Assembly (NCBI GenBank): GCA_041752235.1
Contig: JBGSHM010000020.1
Span: 37,341-101,340, forward strand
From: SpSt-398 sp041752235
Lineage (GTDB): Bacteria > Bacteroidota > Bacteroidia > Chitinophagales > Chitinophagaceae
Reading direction: 5' to 3'
Length of the DNA stretch: 64,000 nucleotides
Shown in pieces: positions 58,923-64,000 of this stretch (positions within the stretch are counted from its first letter, which is position 1; the number at the start of each line of letters is the position of its first letter). The notes below the pieces were generated by a model. The model was not told the DNA's origin. It worked only from the letters and a program-made list of their open reading frames with translations, and did no database searches. The translations under genes were made by a program, and so were the position numbers.

Positions 58923-59432
58923 ATGGCCGAAGAACTCATTAATAAAGTAGCGGAGAGTGGTCTGGTGACCCTGGACCTGGAAACCTATTATCCCAAGGGC
59001 GAGACCATGGTGTTTGACCTGAAGGATTTTCTTTTCATGGAACTGATCCTGAAAGAAAAGGATTTCCGCGAAAAGCTCAAGTCCCATGATTGGGAACAGT
59101 ACCGCGATAAGTTTGTGGCCATTGTGTGTTCGGTCGACGCCATCATTCCCGTGTGGGCGTATATGTTAGTGGCAGCGCAGTTGCAGCCTGTGGCCAGAGA
59201 AGTGGTATTGGGTGATGAAAATGAACTCCACAAAAAGATATTCCTCGATCGCATAGCCGCCATCAACGCCGATGATTATTTGGATAAGCGCGTGGTGGTA
59301 AAAGGCTGTGGCGAACTTCCCATTGGTGAATTTGCCTACCTCGAGATCACCAAAAAACTCCGTCCGGTTGCCAGGAGCATTATGTATGGTGAGCCTTGTA
59401 GTACGGTGCCGGTGTATAAGAAGAAGGGATAA
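58923..59432 (+). CDS. DUF2480 family protein
   Basis: The 169-residue cytoplasmic protein is of the Bacteroidota-specific DUF2480 family; function is not known. Recognised from ELINKVAESGLVTLDLETYYP, FDLKDFLFMELILKEKDFRE and the ending GELPIGEFAYLEITKKLRPVARSIMYGEPCSTVPVYKK. An Asp/Glu-rich N-terminus and a Cys in GEPCSTV near the end are conserved features. A TACCTTTA (58905-58912) 10 bp before the ATG is a probable -7 box. Confidence 0.9.
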   Translation: MAEELINKVAESGLVTLDLETYYPKGETMVFDLKDFLFMELILKEKDFREKLKSHDWEQYRDKFVAIVCSVDAIIPVWAYMLVAAQLQPVAREVVLGDENELHKKIFLDRIAAINADDYLDKRVVVKGCGELPIGEFAYLEITKKLRPVARSIMYGEPCSTVPVYKKKG

Positions 59433-59616
59433 TTAATTTTCATTATGATACCCTAAGTAAAATCTCTTAGGCATGAAAAATTTTATTTATCTGTATCATG
59501 TTTAGAATTTCCGAAATTGATTTCTCGCATATGATTTTAGTGTTATCACTAAAATAAATTTGGAGAATTGAATGTAAATGCCGGAACTTAGGTAGACCAT
59601 TTACCAAACGCTGCGC

Positions 59617-61065
59617 ATGAACCTTATCCAAAAATTCCTTCTCTTCACAGTGATGTTTTCCTACACATCACTCTATTCTCAGGATAGTTTATTACAACAA
59701 GACCCGCTTTCACTTCCCACAAAATATTTTAATAAGCTTCAGGAAAAATATGAATCACTAGGCGAATCGCTGGACAAGCGCGCAGCTAAAATGCTTGACA
59801 AAGCGCGAAAGTCAGAAGAGCGGTTGTATAAACAACTTTGGAAAAAGGATTCAACAAAAGCGAAGGAGTTGTTTGGCGATGTACGCACGCGGTATGCGCA
59901 ACTTCAATCACAGGCCAAAGACCGCGCGGCAAAGCTTACTGTATTTTCCAAATTGTATAGTGGTCGCATAGACTCCCTCACTACATCCCTTAAGTTTTTG
60001 GAAGGAACCGATCTGGCCCCTGCCTCCATTCGCGAGAAATTGCCCAAGGGGATGGAAGGATTATCGGCTTTGCAAGGCAAACTCGATCAGGCCGAGATCA
60101 TTCGAAAAGCCTTGCAGGATAGAAGAAAGGAGCTTACCGCGGCATTGGCCAATTCGGGTCTTGGAAAATATGTGAAGGACTTTAATAAGCAGGTGTATTA
60201 TTATCAGCAGCAGGTGAATGAGTATAAGGAGATTTTAAAAGACCCAGCGAAGTTGGAAGAAAAGATTTTTGGGTTGCTAAGTAAGATCCCGGCGTTTAAA
60301 GATTTTTTTGTCAACAATTCTCAGTTGGGACAACTATTCAGCTTGCCAGGGGCAACAGCGCCGCCAGGCAGTCAAAGCGGAGGATCTCTTGGTCTTCAAA
60401 CCCGCGCCTCCGTGATGCAAGACCTGCAAACGCGATTTGGCAGCGGACCCCAGGTACAACAAGCCATGCAGCAAAACCTTCAATCCGCGCAATCACAACT
60501 GAACCAATTAAAGGATAAAGTGAATCAATACTTACCCCAAGGAGGAAGTAGTGATAGTGAACTCCCCGATTTCAAACCCAATAACCAGCGGACGAAGGGA
60601 TTTTGGAAGAGGTTGGAGCTGGGTACGAATTTTCAGAACCAGAAAACCAATAACCTCTTACCGGTTACCAGTAATCTTGGGGTCACAATCGGATATAGAT
60701 TGAACGATAAAAGTGTGGTAGGTGTTGGGATGGCCTACAAAATGGGTTGGGGAAAGGATATCAGACATATAAAAATTACTCACCAAGGGGTTGGCGTACG
60801 ATCATTCATTGACTGGAAACTAAATGGAAGTTTTTATGTAAGTGGAGGATACGAGTTGAATTATAATAGTGCATTTAAAAGTATTGAGCAATTGAAAGAT
60901 TACAGTGCATGGCTGCAGAGCGGAGTGATTGGCATTAGTAAGGTCATGTCAATGAATAGTAAACTATTAAACAAATCGAAGGTGATGATATTATGGGATT
61001 TCTTGAGTTATAGCCAAATTCCCAGAACATCAGCAATAATATTTAGAGTGGGTTATACTTTTTAA
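59617..61065 (+). CDS. Secreted coiled-coil protein with C-terminal barrel-like domain
   Basis: The 482-residue protein has a signal peptide (MNLIQKFLLFTVMFSYTSLYSQ). A long helical/coiled-coil region lies at about 30-310 (KYESLGESLDKRAAKMLDKARKSEERLYKQL; QQQVNEYKEILKDPAKLEEKI; Gln-rich QQAMQQNLQSAQSQLNQLKDKV). A C-terminal beta domain at about 325-482 (GTNFQNQKTNNLLPVTSNLGVTIGYRLNDKSVVGVGMAYK) ends on an aromatic residue (RVGYTF), suggesting outer-membrane insertion. I do not recognise a named family. It lies 21 bp upstream of the RHS-type gene, consistent with a surface export or anchoring partner (inference). Confidence 0.75.
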   Translation: MNLIQKFLLFTVMFSYTSLYSQDSLLQQDPLSLPTKYFNKLQEKYESLGESLDKRAAKMLDKARKSEERLYKQLWKKDSTKAKELFGDVRTRYAQLQSQAKDRAAKLTVFSKLYSGRIDSLTTSLKFLEGTDLAPASIREKLPKGMEGLSALQGKLDQAEIIRKALQDRRKELTAALANSGLGKYVKDFNKQVYYYQQQVNEYKEILKDPAKLEEKIFGLLSKIPAFKDFFVNNSQLGQLFSLPGATAPPGSQSGGSLGLQTRASVMQDLQTRFGSGPQVQQAMQQNLQSAQSQLNQLKDKVNQYLPQGGSSDSELPDFKPNNQRTKGFWKRLELGTNFQNQKTNNLLPVTSNLGVTIGYRLNDKSVVGVGMAYKMGWGKDIRHIKITHQGVGVRSFIDWKLNGSFYVSGGYELNYNSAFKSIEQLKDYSAWLQSGVIGISKVMSMNSKLLNKSKVMILWDFLSYSQIPRTSAIIFRVGYTF

Positions 61066-61086
61066 TTATTTTAATATGCTCCTATT

Positions 61087-62076
61087 ATGAGGAAGATTTT
61101 GTTAATATCGACGTTGATACTATTACGTTTTTGGGTAACGGGACAACAGCCTACTAATACAGACCCGTCAAAAAACTATATTAATGTAAATATTCCAAAA
61201 ACTCCCGAATCTGCAGCATTTGAAAAATATGGTGATCCTGAAGTGAGTGAGTTTTCAGGAACAAGTAGCGTCTCTATTCCGCTTTATACTGTACAAAGTC
61301 GTTTTATACAAGTTCCAGTAACTCTTTCTTACCAAGCGACTGGGGTTCGAGTCAACCAAGAGGCTTCTTGGGTTGGGTTGGGATTTGATTTGATTGCAGG
61401 GGGAAGAATCACGGTTGAGACAAGAGGATCCGTAGATTTTTGCCAAGCCACCGTGGGGTTATCATCCGGTCAACTTCAGGCTGGAATGTCGCAGATTTTT
61501 ACGAGAGCTGGAAATCATGGAGAGAATGCAGTTTATACCCCAGCCACATTTTGGGAGCCACCAACACTGAATCCTCCAATTAACGAGAACTTATTTAACG
61601 GAAATGCTATTGCAGAAATGGCCCTTTATGGTACAGGAGAGCCTGATATTTTTAGGGCCAATTTTAATGGTAAATCAGTCTCTTTCTATTTTGATAAAAT
61701 ATCCAATTCAATAAAATATATTGGCGAAATAAGCAACTATGTCATTAATTATACACTTGATGGAAATAACAATATAACATCTTGGACAATATTGGATGAA
61801 GAAGGGTTAAGTTATCAGTTTAATCAGACTGAGGTAACAGCAAATACGCAAACATCAAGTCCTGTAATCCCATCTTCCACAATTTCTGCCCGGTTATTAA
61901 CCAAAATACTTCATCCCACGGGGGATTTTGTGAACTTTTACTACTCCAATTTCGGCTATTCAGTACCTTCTTTCAACATGGCGGGGGATATAGATGTGCC
62001 CACATATGGTTCAATTTCAATTTCAAATGATCAGAATCAGAATTTATCGCTTCAACCCCCCCAATTACCTGACTAA
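61087..62076 (+). CDS. RHS/YD-repeat surface protein, N-terminal part (frameshifted)
   Basis: The 329 residues contain a signal peptide (MRKILLISTLILLRFWVTGQ) and the typical opening of Bacteroidota RHS-type proteins (PKTPESAAFEKYGDPEVSEFSGTSSVSIPLYTV, then VPVTLSYQATGVRVNQEASWVGLGFDLIAGGRI). The frame then stops at 62074-62076, just after a run of seven C (62056-62062). Removing one C restores a frame that remains open to the window's end. The gene is therefore either phase-variable, inactivated or mis-sequenced here. RHS proteins form large shells around C-terminal toxins or act as adhesins. Confidence 0.85.
   Translation: MRKILLISTLILLRFWVTGQQPTNTDPSKNYINVNIPKTPESAAFEKYGDPEVSEFSGTSSVSIPLYTVQSRFIQVPVTLSYQATGVRVNQEASWVGLGFDLIAGGRITVETRGSVDFCQATVGLSSGQLQAGMSQIFTRAGNHGENAVYTPATFWEPPTLNPPINENLFNGNAIAEMALYGTGEPDIFRANFNGKSVSFYFDKISNSIKYIGEISNYVINYTLDGNNNITSWTILDEEGLSYQFNQTEVTANTQTSSPVIPSSTISARLLTKILHPTGDFVNFYYSNFGYSVPSFNMAGDIDVPTYGSISISNDQNQNLSLQPPQLPD
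62056..62062 (+). repeat. C7 homopolymer at the RHS frameshift
   Basis: Seven consecutive C, exactly where the reading frame shifts. With six C the frame reads LQPPNYLTKIETDN and continues; with seven it stops at LQPPQLPD. Confidence 0.85.
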
Positions 62077-64000
62077 GATAGAAACTGATAATGTAACTGT
62101 AGATTTTATATTGGACGGCAGAACTGATTTGTACGGGCCCGGAAGCAAGCGATTGAAGCAAATAAGGGTTAGTGACCGCCTAAAATCAGTCGTAAAGAAA
62201 ACAGTTACTTTCTCTTACAGTTATTTTACTGCAGCAATCGATCAAAGCAGCAGGAATTATCTCAATACTCTTAGTTACAATCTTCCATCAGGATTAGTAG
62301 CAGCTGATTATTTGGCCTGTTCCAATTTAAGATTAAAGCTCGATGCATTAACAGTTAATTCAAATCCGCCGTATCAGTTTTCGTATTATAATTCCTCCAG
62401 TACTCCAGACAAATATTCTCTATCACAAGATCATTGGGGCTATTATAATGGGGTTAATAACAGCGTTGGAGGTTCCTATGGGTTTACAAGATTGATCCCT
62501 TATAATGGGCAGTTTGGTGTTCAAAATACTCTTCCCCCGGCTGGATATGGCACAATTACGGCTTATCTGGGCGTTAGCAGAGAGGTCGATGCTTCATTGA
62601 TAACAACCATGACATTGGAAGGAATAATTTTTCCAACTGGTGGTTCCTCAAAATTTGAATATGAACCTCATCACACGGCTACTATTTCAGGTACAACCAT
62701 TCTTGGTGGTGGCTTGCGGGTAAAAAGCATTAAATCCTATGTCGATGATGTATTAGTAGGATCGACGGAATATACTTATTTAAATGGAAAGTATATGGGC
62801 ATTGTAAAGTATTTTACTACAGCTACAGTGATGACCCCGTGCCCTATTGCCGGCTCCGGACCCCCTAGTCTGTATGGCTCCTGGAGATACTCATCCGACG
62901 GAGCCGTTAATTTTAATAATGTCCTTGTTGGCTATGGAGAAGTTAAAATATTATCCCGAGATGCCTCTGGCATTAGTAATGGTTATGTGAAGAAGTATTT
63001 TAACACAAATACTCCATCCTCATATAATGGATATGGGTTTGATTTACACGCTCCATATTTTCCGCCGGCAGAAATCCAGACTGACATTACAGGTTTCTTA
63101 AACTACATTACATACCTTGATCCTGCATATAAGAAATTTGGTCCAACACCCTCCTCTTGCTTAGAAGGGAAATTAACGGAAATTGAGTATTACACTAATA
63201 GTGATTTTTTGATTAGAAAAACAAAAAATCACTATTCCTTAGCGAGTTACACAAATAATTATTATAGTATTAAGGCAATAAAGAATCGAACCGGAGATTT
63301 TGGTAATATATGCCAGTATAACTCCGCTTACAATGGATTAAACTCCGGTGGATGCCGCCCTGTTAATTTATTTATTTCTCCAGCAAAGGCCTACCGAATA
63401 TTACTAGATAAAGTGGAAGAGTTTTCATTCGAAAATGGAAAGGAGATAAAGACTGAGAAATCTTGTATATACGAAACCAGTAAATATAAGCTAAGGACTG
63501 AAACATTTAAAGAGTCTGATAATTCTGTTACGACCACAAGTAACACTTATCCATTTGATTATATAACAACCGGTTTGAATGGGAGTACTACCATCATTTA
63601 TCAAATGACGGCCTTAAATATGAATAATAAGGTATTTAGTACCCAAACACAAAAAGGTAGTATAAGCTTAGGAACGGTTTTTAATCTATATCATAACCCC
63701 ATATCTGGAGTTTTTACGCCGCAGAATACACAAATTCAAATAGGGGCTAATCCTAATGAAATCAGAATGTTGTATAATTCATATGACCAGTTTGGAAATT
63801 TAACGGAAAGGCAGAAGCCTGGAGGGGTTAAGGAGTGTTACATATGGGGGTATAATAAGCATTTCCCGGTTGCGTCAGTAATTGGATCTGACTATCTGAC
63901 TATTTCTGGTATTGTTAGTTCGGCTGTCTTGGATAATCCATCAAGTGACGCCGCTTTACGCGTTGAGCTAAACAAGATAAGAACCCAGTTACCTGGCGCA
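62063..64000 (+). CDS. RHS/YD-repeat surface protein, continuation in the other frame (partial)
   Basis: I translated this by eye in the frame that begins AAT at 62063 and found no stop through base 64000 (646 codons). It continues the RHS-type protein: YLTKIETDNVTVDFILDG, RLKQIRVSD, LITTMTLEGIIFPTGGSSKFEYEPH, LRVKSIKSYVDD, EIRMLYNSYDQFGNLTERQKPGGVKECYIWGYNKHFPVASV. The last is a canonical YD-type repeat (YDxxGNL). The gene is open at the window's right edge, so its polymorphic C-terminal domain is not seen. No independent start or promoter was found before it. Confidence 0.85.

Overview
The window reads as chromosomal DNA of a Bacteroidota bacterium, most likely of the Chitinophagaceae type. 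The evidence is the TAnnTTTG promoter -7 boxes sitting just upstream of many starts, an S46 dipeptidyl-peptidase, DUF2480 and IPExxxVDY proteins, PorT-like outer-membrane barrels, and an abundance of intergenic palindromic repeats. It contains one tRNA (Phe-GAA), no rRNA genes and no recognisable transposase or integrase.

Layout. Positions 0.2-16.5 kb are core: universal stress protein, AsnRS, Rho, the selenium-tRNA pair MnmH and SelD, an outer-membrane barrel, pterin dehydratase, M28 peptidase, FeoB and a GH2 hydrolase. Positions 16.5-31.2 kb form a visibly AT-rich accessory island of cassette-like units: a PD-(D/E)XK operon, two uracil-DNA-glycosylase-superfamily proteins, small zinc-ribbon proteins, a DUF2130 nuclease-like gene, a 1936-residue Hhe-type DUF4011/helicase/Vsr/DUF3320 protein and a DUF3800 protein. 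The units are separated by 115-205 bp imperfect inverted repeats whose ends resemble each other. The first part of the island is bracketed by a diverged duplication of the 3' end of a SnoaL-like gene. Positions 31.4-38.4 kb are mixed accessory or regulatory genes (PEP mutase-like, Ada, retropepsin-like protease, sigma factor, XRE regulator, serine hydrolase, ArsR operon). Positions 38.4-64 kb return to core: beta-lactamase, M20 hydrolase, ChrA, NadD, FeoA, YbeY, MnmG, tRNA-Phe, RecQ, ManC, exonuclease, NadA, S46 peptidase, PpiD-like chaperone, DUF2480, and the start of a large RHS-type surface gene.

Two landmarks suggest the window spans the replication origin. The AT-rich intergenic region at 53.85-54.26 kb carries at least seven DnaA-box-like 9-mers, and two parS-like palindromes lie directly upstream of mnmG at 43.4-43.5 kb. 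From the putative origin rightward every gene is on the + strand; the two genes immediately leftward are on the - strand.

The most unusual structural theme is repeats. A roughly 75 bp hairpin family (arms TTACCGCCAAGGCGC / GCGCCTTGGCGGTAA) occurs about a dozen times in intergenic positions of every orientation. It has also entered coding sequence: once inside the signal peptide of a beta-lactamase and once as a single arm in a K/E-rich linker. Two island genes carry single in-frame stop codons, and the RHS gene is split by a one-base shift in a C7 tract. No dedicated selenocysteine machinery is visible; SelD and MnmH serve tRNA selenouridine here.
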